64,000 nt of DNA from Lumbricus rubellus. Taxonomy: Eukaryota > Annelida > Clitellata > Crassiclitellata > Lumbricidae. The translations under genes were made by a program, and so were the position numbers. Numbering within the stretch: the first letter of the stretch is position 1; every line of letters starts with the position of its first letter. Shown here piece by piece: positions 34,045 to 45,721 of this stretch. The DNA is taken from contig OX243822.1 in assembly GCA_945859605.1 (NCBI GenBank), forward strand, positions 20,224,399-20,288,398, in the 5' to 3' direction. The notes beneath the pieces are model-generated. The model was not told where the DNA came from and did no database searches. It worked only from the letters and a program-made list of their open reading frames with translations.

Positions 34045-34947
34045 GCCCCGTGGATTCTGAATTGGCCTAAATAAATTCTTATTGATTTGATTTATTGATT
34101 AATTGATGACGGACAGTTACGCTTTTTAGATGCTTACTATGATTATTGAATTGCATATTTCGATTTTTATGATTGTTGATGCTATATTCTGTCCTCATCC
34201 AATGTTCCTAACTTCCCGCAGTGCGTTTGCAGGCGGTTCAATAAAGCACATGCAAAGGCCTACTTGCTTACTTTATTGGTCATACGTTATAAATGGTCAA
34301 GTAAAATACAATACAATAATTAGCAACTTTGCATTGCTAACCAAAAATGAGTCACACCACATCTCACGCATTTTGTGTAGAAAGCCACCCTATGCAGACT
34401 TCGGGGCACCGGCAGGGTGAGAATTGCCGGGGGGTTGGGGGTTTCAACCCCCAGTCTTTCTTAGAGCCCCATGTTAAAGTCTGTTTCTTACACCCAGATT
34501 CCAAGTGGATAATGGTCCAACCCCCAGTTATTTTTCCACAATTCTTACATTGGGAACCGGGACAACGCTAAAAAAGGGCATGTCCCGGAAAACAGAGACA
34601 TTTGGTCGCCCTAAGATAGGTTCTAACACATAATATATTATATAATATGCAGAATATACTATATAGCGTAATATTATATATGAATATAATTTAATTATAA
34701 TATAACATACAAGATGTAACGTAGGCCTATAATATAATTATAAAAGTCAAATTGAAAAACACAACAACTATATTTGTCGTGCTTTCCATAACTTAACGAA
34801 AGTCAAGGCAGCACACTAAAATGGCTGTGACGCAACAGGCTATATACAGATCATAATCAAAATTCGTTACTTGTCAACGGTAGGCTATTAGACCGCAATC
34901 AATTAGCCTACATCATAGCACTAGAATTAATTGCAATTAGTTGCATT
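34045..34947. other. Intergenic between convergent genes D and C
   Basis: No gene seen. It contains a short G/C-run hairpin (GGGGTTGGGGG...CAACCCCC) near 34430-34460 and an AT dinucleotide-rich tract at 34630-34740. Both genes end into this interval. Confidence 0.6.
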
Positions 34948-37900
34948 TCATTCGCTGCAAGTGCGTGAAGATAACTTCCTAATGAATTCTTCTCGATCGA
35001 ATTGTTTCCAATCTGGGTCAAAATTTGTCGCAAGGCTTCCGTCGTAGCCCCTAATTCTAATTGGTATATCGACTGTAGTATCATCAGGACATAGGTCTAG
35101 ATAGATGTCATAGAGAGCAGAGTACTGATAACGTTTTACATACAAATACGAAAGGAGTGTCTTAGTAACGTCTTTTTCATTGTACCACTTAACCATATCC
35201 AGAGGGAGTACCTCATGCTTGAATTCAGGCATAAAGTAACAAGGATAAACATCATGTCGAGAAAATTCCATGAAGCAAAACATGATTCTCTCGACCCAGA
35301 AGGCGAGTTGCTTTGGTGTAATATCGTCTTCGTTTCTTGCTGCACTTCCAAATCTAGCATTAAGAGCCTCCATGCAATAGAGAAGACAATTTTTCATTTG
35401 ATATGTAGTTCGAATTTTTTCTATAAATATAAATTTGCAGGTCATATATGCAGCCTTCATTAAAGGAGAACTGTCTTTTATGATTCGACATTCTAGTGGA
35501 GCAAATGAAATTCTGGCAAATGTCTCGGAATTTAGAAAGTGAGCCTCAAACTGGTCAGAGCAATAAGGATTTGGCCGATCAAAGACCATTGTGCAACCGT
35601 TTCGCTTCACAGCCGGGCTTATACCAACTGGCAGTGGGTCTTCTGGCCACCAATCCTCCATGTGAATGCAAGCAACTATGTCAATCGATAATTTGTTAAA
35701 AAGGAAGCCACCCTCTCCATCCTCGACGGGATGAATCATCCCTAGTCGCACAGTCTTGTACAGACCAGCTGGCTGCCCACGTTTACCATAATGACTGTCT
35801 GCATCGGTTAAGTTGCAATCGAAGAGGTGCTCATCTTGACAGAACTTAGAGTCTCGTAGGATTTCTTCTAAATATATCTGGAATCTGGAATTAACTGCGT
35901 TAGTCAGCAAACACTTATCTGAGTTGAAGAAACAGGCGAACTGATCGTCACCCCGACTGTCTGGATCATCATTCGACTTCCGTCTAAGTTGAAAGTATCC
36001 CTTCGGACCCACTGGATATGGAGACGCTTCGCATAGATGACTGAATTTAATCAGTCTGAAGTTATAGTCAAAGTCGCCTGAAATGACGACTTTAGTCTCT
36101 TCGTCGACACTACCGACTAAAATCGTTTGGCACTCAAATCGCCAATCCTTTTCCTTTATACCATCCGCCAAACGCTGAACGAAGTGTTTCACTGATGGTT
36201 TAAGTTTTCTTAGACGTCTGTTGAGACGAATAAAGTCGTTTTGGGTCCATATCTTCCAAATTGCTTCTTCTGCCGATTCTTCAGGGCGGGGTGATTGCGA
36301 GTTTATTAGAATCTTATCAGTGAGCAAACGCCTCGTTAATTCCGTGACAGGATTAGTGATAGGCCAAACAATTTCCTCGATTGGCCTGTGCGTGGATGTG
36401 CATAGCGCCTTCTTTCTTCCGATTGACAATTTTTTTGCATTTTCTTCGTTGATAGCTACCATATCTCGTAGATGCTTAAGTCTTTTAGGTGTATATCCGA
36501 AGCTGTCCTCTGTGTCTTCATCAGCTCCGTTCTGTAAGAGAAGCTTGTACTGATCGAGCATTTCTGCGTAATGTAAAGGGGTCTTGCCATACATATCAGC
36601 TGCGTTTGGATTAGAACCTATTTCCAATAACGCCCTCGGTAGATCACGATTTTTATCGTTGCTGAAGGCTTGTGGCATGACAGCATAGTGAAGTGGAGTC
36701 CTTCCTTTGTTATCTTCTGCATTGGCTGATTCCCTGAAGTTCTCCGGTTTTAGGAGAATTGCATCAAGCATTAAGTCGAATTTTTCACGGTCAAATATTC
36801 TTTTGGCTGCCTTCATATCTTCGGTTGCGTAATCTGAAATGCGGGTAAGGATCAGTCGATGAAGTGGGTTTCTACTTCTGCTGTCCAGTCTTGCCATTTC
36901 GATCGGCGCTTCGTCTTCTTGTTCGTGCAACATTCGAATTGCGCCGCGATTCTTAAGTGCTTCGAAAGTTGCTGAAGTAATTCGCTTGGATGACTTCATT
37001 GCCAAATCAAGCGGTGTATTTTCCACGAAGTCAATGGCATTCACATTAGTTTCATCATTATCTAATAGCAATTTAACCACTTCTTCTTTCATCTGAGTAG
37101 TTGTCTTGTCATAGCCAAGGTGCTTTCGTAACTTGCCGATAACTGCAGTTCGGGAAGGCGTATCCTTGTTGCTAATCTTAAGGCATTTTTCACCTTCAAC
37201 TTTTCGCTTACCAAGCCCCTTGCAGAAGAAATGCAAATCAACGAAATCATTATTTGGCTCATAGATCGTGGCGTGCAAAGCAGTAAATCCGTAATAGTCG
37301 TGCAAATTAACCGAAGCTCCATGGTTTAACAGCAACTGTACTGTTGAGACATGATGTCCTTTAGCTGCTTTAATCAAAGCAGTTACTCCATAATGGTCTC
37401 TTGCGTCAATGTCGAGTTTTATTCATGTTTTATGCTCCCAGTCAACCAACATTTTAATGGCATGACAACAACCTTTCTCAGATGTAATCATCAAAGGTGT
37501 TTGGCCAAAACAATTTCTTAGATTGACATCTGCACCTCTCTTTAATAGCATTTCTAGCATGTCGTCTATGATTTCTCGCCATATTGATCCTTCGGGCTCA
37601 CACGAACACTCGCAATGCATCGCCACTAGGTGAAGGAGTGCGTTCAAATTAAGCAACCCACTTTCCTGGTAGTTTACATTAAATCTACACGAGTTAAGAA
37701 GAACTCGTGCAAATTCTCTGACATTCATAATGTATTGCTCATGATCACTTGAACCTTTTTTAAAGGGATGCTTACCTTCAATTTGACTTATCATTAACTT
37801 AAAGCTATGAAAAAGATGTTTCTCTGAATACGCACATTGGTCTACACTGAGTAAGAGCCTAGCCATTTCCGGTTCGATCGATAATGCTGCTGCCTCAAGT

Positions 37901-39357
37901 GCATTGATGCGACTCGAGTCGCTAATTAATTCGATTGGTATAATTGCTTCGTTAATAAGAATTAACGCGGAAACGCGTCGACCATCGCCTTTAAAAAGTT
38001 TATCTATAAAGATGCAGAACAATTTACCCGAAATCCTGGCGTTCTCTTTAATGTTGTGCCCTTCGTTTGGTGGTTGTCCGGAAATCCTGCGGCTGTGTTT
38101 CATAATAACCTCAACAACTTTCGTGTGTTTTTTGTCGACGGCAACGATTAACGGTGACTCAATATAGTCGGTCTCAGCAAAGTCGCAAAAGCCGCGGCTC
38201 AACAATAAATCCGTGACATCTGCATGACCATTCTTAGCTGCAAGGTAAAATGGTGTTTCATCGGATTGTTCCATTACATCTACTGTGGCATGGTTGTCAA
38301 TCAAAATCTCAACGACGGCAGTGTGACCATTTCTGGAGGCTAAATGAAGTGCAGTCATGTTGGCTTTGTTACACGCATTAACATTTGCACCGTTAAACAT
38401 CGACTTCTTTCCAACTTCTGCGTGTGTTGTTGCTTGCCCTTTGCACACTGGGTTGACGGCAGAAGAATGACTTAGTAGTGTATTCGCAATTTCAACATTG
38501 CCACCTTCTTCTGCGATCTGGTTCGAAGGCTTTTTAACGTCAACGGTATTTTTAATAGGATGTTGCGAAGGCTCAGGTTCAGCCTGACTATTCTGCACAT
38601 CCATTTTCTTTGTCTGGTTGAGAAGGACATTCACAACAGAGCTATGCCCGTTGCTTGCGGCAAGATGAAGAGCAGTATTGCCCTTCCTGTCAACCGCATT
38701 GACTTCACTTCCGTGATCTATCACTGACTTGACCATTTCCGCGAAACCCATTTTAGCAGCGAGATGCAGAGGAGTTTTACCAGAAGCATTGCGAATATTA
38801 GCATCGGAATTCTTTCTCAACAACATCTCTACTGCTTCCAACTGACCATTTTGGGATGCAATATGAAGCGAATTGTCACCATGCAAGTTTGTGGTGCTAA
38901 CACTTGCGTTCTTGCTTAGTAGAAGATTTACAACGTCAATGCGACCGCTTCGGGTTGCATAGTGTAAAGGAGTGTTATGCTTGGTGTCCAGTGCATCCAC
39001 ATTCGCTGACGACATAAGTAAACTTCTAACAGCCTTCGTATCACCACGTTCAGCTGCAAGATGAAGCTGACTAATGCACTGTTCGTCATCTTTCTTGAAG
39101 ACTTTCTGAACTTCCGTTTCCTCATCATATTCAGAATCTGTACTTACGCTCTGACTGTCCCAATCCTCCTTCTCAGCAGATTCGTAATACGAACGAACTT
39201 CCTGTATGAACCACTCATCTATATCAGAGTCAGAATCACCTGCACTTACAGCATCCGTGTTCTCATCATCAGAGTGGTCCGCATTAGATTCGTGGCGCTG
39301 TTCAATAGCTGATTGTGCATCGTCGATGTCAACTGCGTCTCTCGTTTCTCCAGACAT
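34948..39357 (-). CDS. ANK-cGLR gene C, nearly intact, one in-frame TGA
   Basis: From ATG 39357 to TAA 34948 there are 1,470 codons in one frame, broken only by TGA at 37425-37423, so a strict reading gives 644 residues plus a second frame of 809 from an internal ATG at 37377. Order: conserved N-terminus (MSGETRDAVDIDDAQ), acidic segment (~25-90), ankyrin repeats (~95-430), linker with a second repeat block (~600-900), Mab-21/cGAS-like domain (~1040-1440) with FECQTILVGSVDEETK, GDFDYNF and LSIDIVACIHMEDWWP, then the tail FDREEFIRKLSSR. At the stop, gene B has Gly, so one base change (GGA to TGA) explains it. The stop would separate most ankyrin repeats from the enzyme. It could be a real null allele, a polymorphism or a sequencing error. 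Confidence 0.88.
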
Positions 39358-39921
39358 GATTACCCCAAGCAGTTCGTTTAATATTTTAAAACTCTTGTCT
39401 CATCGATTCAATATTCCGTTTGGTTGAGTCAGTTACTGATAATGTTGCCTGGTATGCTGGTTGTAAGTTATCTATGAAACAGAGTATAAGAATAAAATTC
39501 AACAGACATGTATAAAAGTGCCGTAGCAATTTAAAATAGGCTACTCAATGCCGATGAAGGATCGGATTAACCAGTAGGCCTATATGATCAATATGCTTTT
39601 GCATGGACCACGCGTAGGCCTACAGGGCCCCGCCATTGTAGAAATGATGAAGGAAATACAGAATTTATTACACTAAAATTATGAGTTCCTACGAAAGTCG
39701 AAAGGGCCATTAGCTTTGACGATAATTTTCTTAAATGATTTAATCTGATGAGCATTAGGCTAGGCTATTACACAGATGCTAAGAGTCACAAACGTTTATG
39801 ACCTGTTTACAATTTTAAACAACTTTTGATTCAATCCCAAAATGCAAATCGTTGACGTTGGGTTGTAGACCCTACGCATTGACTACTATTTTGAGCAACA
39901 AACCCACTAACCCTGCTGTAT
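39358..39921 (-). promoter_or_regulatory. Upstream region of gene C with conserved block
   Basis: AACAGACATGTATAAAAGTG followed by CCGTAGCA (39500-39528) matches the blocks upstream of A and B, about 150 bp before the ATG. On the gene strand it contains CACTTTTATACATG, a TATA-like stretch. No other feature is recognised. Confidence 0.4.
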
Positions 39922-40238
39922 ACTTACTCTACTTCACGGCAGCCTCGTCATTCCATATGGGCATTTCGGCAACGACCCCCCTTTTTAGAAATAGTATCAG
40001 GCACCCGAGTACTAATAATGCAATACAATATAACTGCAATTTTATATAGCTTTTGTTACAAAGCTCAGAAGCGCCTGCACCTCGACAGCTCAACTGCAGT
40101 TATAATAGCAGAGCAATTGTGAGTGAAGGACTTGCTCAAGGTCCCTACACAGAAACCACCTCGATCGAGGATCGAACTCGTAATCTCCGCGTTCCAGGCC
40201 GACCGACCGCGCAATTATTGGCCACAGTGCTTCACCGT
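39922..40238 (-). mobile_element. tRNA-derived SINE, copy 1
   Basis: Flanked by the 14-bp direct repeat TAACCCTGCTGTAT (39908-39921, 40239-40252). On the minus strand a tRNA-like head carries a pol III B box (GAGTTCGATCCTC), followed by the core GGGACCTTGAGCAAGTCC and TTCACTCACAATTGCTC that recurs in copies 2 and 3. Target duplication and promoter box together identify a retroposed SINE. Confidence 0.8.
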
Positions 40239-40252
40239 TAACCCTGCTGTAT

Positions 40253-40929
40253 TTCCTTTCTTCTTATCTGTTTTACTCGGCCTTGTGTTATTTAGGATAG
40301 CACAGCCAGCACCTCTGATTAGCCTACCTGATTGGCGCTATGCAAATTTCCTAAATAAATTAAATAACAGAGAGTATTAGGCTATAATTGAACAACTAGC
40401 CTAAACGATCTTTCCACCGGTCCACGTATAGGTCGTCACATGAAAACTCAAAGATTTGAACCCCGAGCACAGAATCTAATATGAAAGGCATACTATAATA
40501 CTCTTGACATAAATTGCACAAAGTATAGAATCATGTAAGCATACAAACAACTAATTATTAGCCTAAGAACAAGCTTATCTGAAAGTTGTCGGCTGACCTT
40601 CAAAGTTCACCTGTATGTCTGACTTCTTCCGAACATTAGAAGAGATCTAGATCTTGATTTCAAAACAATTATTGGTCGTACGGGTAAACGTTCTCTGGCA
40701 GATTGTAAAGAAACAACATCTTGAACCTTGATCGACATCGATCAGGCCTCGCTATTCCTGATTGCTGAAGATTAGGCAGAGCACTATTGTCGATAGCATG
40801 TTCAATACAAAGACTATGTTAATGGCAGAGATTGAGCAACCGACTCGATGCTCAAGTGGATGTATTATACGAATACGAATGACCTATATAGTTGGCCTAA
40901 TAATGACATTATATATATTTTCGACAGCA
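40253..40929. other. Intergenic, no gene seen
   Basis: AT-rich noncoding DNA without a recognised repeat or frame. It separates the upstream SINE from the plus-strand ankyrin relic. Confidence 0.5.
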
Positions 40930-41100
40930 GAATTTTGCAATGGAGATTTGGAGACTGGGCACGTATCTAGCAAAGTCGTATAAATATACCTAATCCTGTA
41001 CTCCGACAAGTCACGTGTGAATGCCCTCTGATTATAATTATTATAATCCGAAACGCCTCTGCTTTTGCCACAAACCTTAGCATATAAGCCTATTCAAAAC
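40930..41100 (+). pseudogene. Relic of an ANK-cGLR gene (gene D type)
   Basis: GGGCACGTATCTAGC, then a diverged stretch, then GTGAATGCCCTCT and CCGAAACGCCTCTG follow the same order as 15568-15660 of gene D. Frameshifts, a stop and an AT-rich insertion (about 41030-41050) show it is dead. It indicates a further member once lay here on the plus strand. Confidence 0.65.
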
Positions 41101-41295
41101 TCTTTGAACGGTCACCCGTAAACAGACATCCACTAGAGACGGGACATCGTTTTGGTAAATTCGTGTTCGATAATTACGTCTTTGTGACTGTGTCATGTTT
41201 TGAAAAATTATATTTCTTTTTCTTTATTAATTTCCTCCATAGACTGCATAGCTGCTTGCTGCTTTTTCTACTACTACCACTACCGGTTTACTATC

Positions 41296-41372
41296 ATTTG
41301 GTCGAAAGTCATTTGGTCGAAAGTCATTTGGTCGAAATCATTTGGTTGAAATCATTTGGTCGAAATCATGCT
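41296..41372. repeat. Short tandem repeat CATTTGGTCGAAA(GT)
   Basis: Five near-identical 13-16-bp units in a row. The repeat replaces the place where the last ~100 codons of pseudogene E would be expected. Confidence 0.75.
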
Positions 41373-41859
41373 TGAATGTGGACACGATGTAACAAGGATA
41401 AACGTCATATCGAGAAAATTCCATGAAGCAAAACATGATTCTCTCGACCCAGAAGGCGAGTTGCTTTGGCGTAAATTCGTCTTCGTTTCTTGCTTCACTT
41501 CCAAATCTAGCATTAAGAGCCTCCATGCAATAGAGAAGACAATTCTTCAATTGATGTGTATTTTAAATTGTTTTAAAAATTTAATTTTGCAAGTCATATA
41601 TGCAACTTTCATTAGAGGAGAGCTTTCTTTTACGATTCGACTTTCTACTTGAGCATATGAAATTCTTGCAAATGTCTCGGAATTTAGAAAGTGAACATCA
41701 AATTGGTCAGAGCGATTAGAATTTGGCCGATCAAAGACCATTGTACAACCGTTTAGTTTCACAGATGGGCTTATCCCAACTGGCAGTGGGTCTTCTGGCC
41801 ACCAATCCTCCATGCAAATGCAAGCAACTATGTCAATAGATATCTTGAGAAAAAGGAAC

Positions 41860-41910
41860 GAATGATTCGCCGCCCTCTCCATCCCCGATGGAGAGGGCGG
41901 CGAATCATTC
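41860..41910. repeat. Perfect 24-bp palindrome with 3-base loop in pseudogene E
   Basis: GAATGATTCGCCGCCC...CCATC at 41860-41883, loop CCC, then the exact complement at 41887-41910. Genes B and C have only the right half (GGGATGAATCATTC after the CTCTCCATCC segment), so the left arm was newly copied, as by template switching. Confidence 0.85.
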
Positions 41911-43422
41911 ATAGTCGCACAGTCTTTACAGACCAACTGGCTGTCCATGTTTAACATAATAATTGTCTACATCGGATAAGTTGCATTCAAAGAGATGGTC
42001 ATCATCAGGACAGAACTTTGAGTCCAGTAGGACTTCTTCTAAATATATCTGGAATCTAGAATTGACTTCGTTAGTCAGCAAACACTTATCTGAGTTGACG
42101 AAACAGGCAAACTGATCGTCACTCCGAATCCTCATTCGACTTTCGTCTAAGTTGAAAGTACCCCTTCGGACCCATTGGATATGGAAACGCTTCGCAAAGT
42201 TGGCTGAATTTAATCAGTTTGAAGTTAAAATCCAAGTCTGCTGAAATTGTAACTTTTGTTTCTTCTTCGGCGCTCCCGACTAAAATTGGCTGGCACTCAA
42301 ATCGCCAATCCTGTTCTTTTATACCTTCCGCCAAACGCTGAACGAATTGTTCCACAGCTGGTTTAAATTGACTTAGACGTCTGTTTAGGCGAATAAATTC
42401 GTTTTCTGTCCATATCTTCCAAATTGCTTCTTCCGCCGATTCTTCAGGGCGTGATGATTGGGAGTCTATTCGATTCGCATCAATGAGCAAACGCCTGGTT
42501 AATTCCGTCACAATATTTAGTGGTACCTATTTCCTCGATAGGCATAATAATTATGTCCAGATGTGTACAGCGCCTTCTTTCCTCCGATTGACAATTTTTT
42601 GCACTTTCTTCGTTGATAGTCATCACTTCTCGTAGCTTCCTAAGTTCTTTACGTGTAGGCCTATATACGAAGTTGTCTTTTGTGCTTTCATCAGCTACGT
42701 TCCGAAAGAGAAGTTCGTACTGATCGATCATTTCTGCGTAATGTAAAGGGGTTTTCCATAAATATCGGCTGCGTTTGGATTAGAACCTAATTCCAATAAC
42801 ACCCTCGGTAGATCGCGATCTTTATCATTGACAGCAAGGTAAAATGGTGTTTTATGGATTGCTTCAATACATCGACGGTAGCGTGGTTGTCCAGTAAAAT
42901 CTCAGCGATTGAAGTGTGCCCATTGCGGCAGGCTAAATGAAGTGCAGTCATCTTAGCGTTGTTGCAAGCATTAACATTTGCACCGTTGAATAACAAATTC
43001 TTTCCAATGTCTGCATTGTGTAGCTTGTCCTTTGAATGCAGGCTTCCGTTCAGAAGAATGACCCAGCAGTGTATCTGCCATTTCTACGGAGCCACCCTCT
43101 TCTCTGATTGGGTGTGAAGTATACCCAGCGTTAGCCTTGTCTTTAAAAGGATTTAATCAAAGATAAGGTTCTTCTGCAGGAACTTGGTTTACCTCCAGTT
43201 GTGAATAAGTCTGTGCATACATTTCCAAAGTTTGATTCAGCAAGACATTTGCAACAGCTTTATGACCATTGCTTTGCTGCAAGATGAAGAGCAGAATAAT
43301 TGCCCTTCATGTCAATCGCATTGAGTTCACATTCGTGATCTACCAATTCCTTGACTATATCCACGTAACCCATCGTAGCAGCGATATGAAGAGAAGTCTT
43401 ACCAGAACCATTGCGAATATTA

Positions 43423-43914
43423 GGGGCCGTCCATAAAGTATGTCACGCTATTTTTGACCATTTTTGACCCCCCTCCCCTGTCACAAACTGTCACGAGTCT
43501 CTGATCCCCCCTAAAGTACGTCACACTTTCTCGGACCCCCCCCCTAAAGTACGTCGCACTTTCGAATTTTTTTAATTAACACCTTATTCAAATTTTATCT
43601 AAAACACACTTCACTATTAAACTGTAAAGTTTGCACTTAAAAGAACTATCACATTATTAAAATGACTTTAATAGTAGAATAGTTAATTGTCAACAGTTGT
43701 CACAGTTATTAATTGAAGCAGTAACTCAATGTAGATTGAATTTGAAAACAAAAATTGCAAAAATTAGACTAGACAATTATATAATACACATCATTTAAAA
43801 GAAATAAATGTGTGACGTCACACATGGCTTGACCCCCCTCCCCCTGTCACAAACTGTCACACTTTCTTACACCCCCTCCTCCCCTCGAGCGTGACGTGCT
43901 TTATGGACGGCCCC
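43423..43914. mobile_element. PIF/Harbinger-like MITE
   Basis: The inverted ends GGGGCCGTCCATAAAGTA and its complement are flanked by TTA on both sides (43420-43422, 43915-43917). A TWA 3-bp duplication with GGG-starting ends fits PIF/Harbinger. The 492-bp interior has repeated CCCCCC..GTCACACTTT words and no frame. It splits an ankyrin codon run of pseudogene E. Confidence 0.8.
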
Positions 43915-44162
43915 TTAGCATCTGCTTTGTTTCCCAACAAAACCTCAACTGCTTCTAAATGGCCATTTTAGGATGCAAGAGGGAGCGAATTGTCACCCTG
44001 AAAATTTGTAGCGTGGACACTTCCCTTAGGCCCTATTGCTTAACCCTAAGCTAAAAAAATGACGAGTCTACGGTTTCGAGATTATTAAGTAACAATTTCT
44101 GAATAATTATTGTCTACATAACACAACGTAAAAATAAAAATTCGCATGAAGCGTTTCGTGCA

Positions 44163-44395
44163 TGGGGCGCGGTGGTGTAGTGGTGGGTTCGGTGCCCTGG
44201 AACCGGAAGGATTCGAATCCACCTCAGGCCGCCGCGTATAGGGACTTTAAGCAAGTCCTTCACTCGTAATTGCTCATGCGCTTCGACGTGAAACACCGCG
44301 CTGTAGTCGGGAGCGATTCTGAGTAGCGATCTTGACGGTGTGAAAGGCCTAATAATAGCAAATGTTATGAATAAGAATAAAGAATAAAACATAGG
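44163..44395 (+). mobile_element. tRNA-derived SINE, copy 2
   Basis: Plus-strand tRNA-like head with an A-box-like GGTGGTGTAGTGGTGGG and B box GGATTCGAATCC, the core TAGGGACTTTAAGCAAGTCC, and an A-rich tail with AATAAAG repeats to about 44390. It is related to copies 1 and 3. Confidence 0.75.
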
Positions 44396-45184
44396 CTTCT
44401 CAAATCGTAATGGACTGAAACAAAAGTAAACCAGGCAGTTATAAAGATAACACGTAGAGTAGTAGGCCTACACTTGTTTTTTTTTGGTTTGAGAGAAGGC
44501 GACACTGTCTAATCTATAAGACTCAATTTTCGTGTAGCCTAACTACAGTCTACAGACGGTTGAAAATTTGAAATGGTTCTAAGTCTCTGCTAAGTCTGAA
44601 GATGGTGATACATCTACACGACTCACAAGATGTCTTCCCTTGGCTGCAAGCTAAACTAATGCCTTCAAAGTTGCAAGCTAATATTTATGCGCAATCTTAT
44701 ACAAGCGCTTGCGTAACTGGCTGCTACAAACAGTTCTGCAATAGGCCTACGTGACAATGTTTCGGCTCAGCGCTCTATTATACTTTAGCTTCTGATGCTG
44801 ATAACTGTCGTCTGCTATAATTCTCTAAGCTACAACGTTGCTAATACCGTTTAGCCTAACATCGCTAAAATATCAAGAAAGTTATAAAAAATTTAAAGAA
44901 GGAACTTAATACATCATCATTGGCACAATCATCGTCACAAAAGTTCTTTAGAAGAATATTTGAAATCATTTCGTTAGTTTCCTCGTCTTTTCTTTGCGAT
45001 TGGATTAAACAACTGAAAAAGAAAAGCAACAGAGCAGCTGCATTCATTTTGGTTATCTATACCATAATTATTGTAAATTTGCACAAGTAGGCCCAATGTT
45101 AAGAGATGACTTTTTACTTCTGCGATAGAGTCAGGTTGCCACTTACCATTGCATTCAGAAGTGGTTAAGACCTTCGCCCCGCTA
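44396..45184. other. Intergenic, no gene seen
   Basis: AT-rich DNA with a few TAGGCCTA palindromes. Short open frames on the minus strand have no recognisable domain. Confidence 0.5.
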
Positions 45185-45440
45185 TGTATTTTTTTGTTTG
45201 TACATGTATGTGCACTCGTCATAGCGCCCCTTCAAGCAAGCTACTCAGAGGCGCTCCTGACTGCAGCGCGGCCACTGCATCAAAGTGCGCCGAAGCGCTG
45301 AACAATTGCGAGTGAATGACATGCCCAAGGTCCCTACGCGGCGACTTGAGGTGGATTCGAACCTGCAACCTTCCGGCTGCAGGGCAAGGAACATACCCAC
45401 CACACCACAGGCCCCACACGTCACCACCGCGTCCCACCTG
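45185..45440 (-). mobile_element. tRNA-derived SINE, copy 3
   Basis: Minus-strand head with A-box-like TGTGGTGTGGTGGG and B box GGTTCGAATCC, followed by the same core (TAGGGACCTTGGGCATGTC, TTCACTCGCAATTG). The tail end near 45185 is A-rich on the minus strand. I see no clear target duplication. Confidence 0.7.
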
Positions 45441-45569
45441 GTCCTGGATTGAGATATTTTTGCTTGACATGAGTGTGCTGTGTTGTATTGAAGCAAGTTA
45501 CAGCAACGGCATTGAGCGACGATCCATTTGGTCATGGATGCTAATTGATCGTTGATTTCTGTGACTGAT

Positions 45570-45721
45570 TGATCAGTGTTTAATCTAGCCCCCCTCCGCT
45601 GGAGGGGGTATTCAGGTTTCTGGGGGGAGACAATAGAGCGTCCGAAGGACGCTCGTGAGGGGCGTAGCGCCGAGCCCTGTAAGGGGAGAGGTATGGGGAG
45701 AGGAAGTGCCCCTCCCCATGA
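45570..45721. repeat. G/C-rich hairpin-bearing segment of unknown origin
   Basis: Contains the small perfect hairpins CCCCCTCCGCTGGAGGGGG and GAGCGTCCGAAGGACGCTC directly before the 86-bp satellite. Possibly one end of a MITE; not recognised. Confidence 0.4.

Larger units (their letters stand above)
41338..44035 (-). pseudogene. ANK-cGLR gene E, decayed pseudogene
   Basis: Matches to genes B and C run on the minus strand in the right order but in changing frames: ankyrin remains at 44035-43918 and 43419-42787, the DQYELLFRN ankyrin segment at 42731-42480, NTase N-lobe at 42511-42119 (VGSAEEETK, ADLDFNF), middle at 42135-41926, LKISIDIVACICMEDWWP at about 41870-41790, and the C-lobe to 41338. 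The C-terminal tail is missing. There are at least five frame changes, a Harbinger MITE at 43423-43914 and a 24-bp perfect palindrome at 41860-41910. The catalytic residues are still readable, so decay is recent relative to divergence. Confidence 0.85.
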
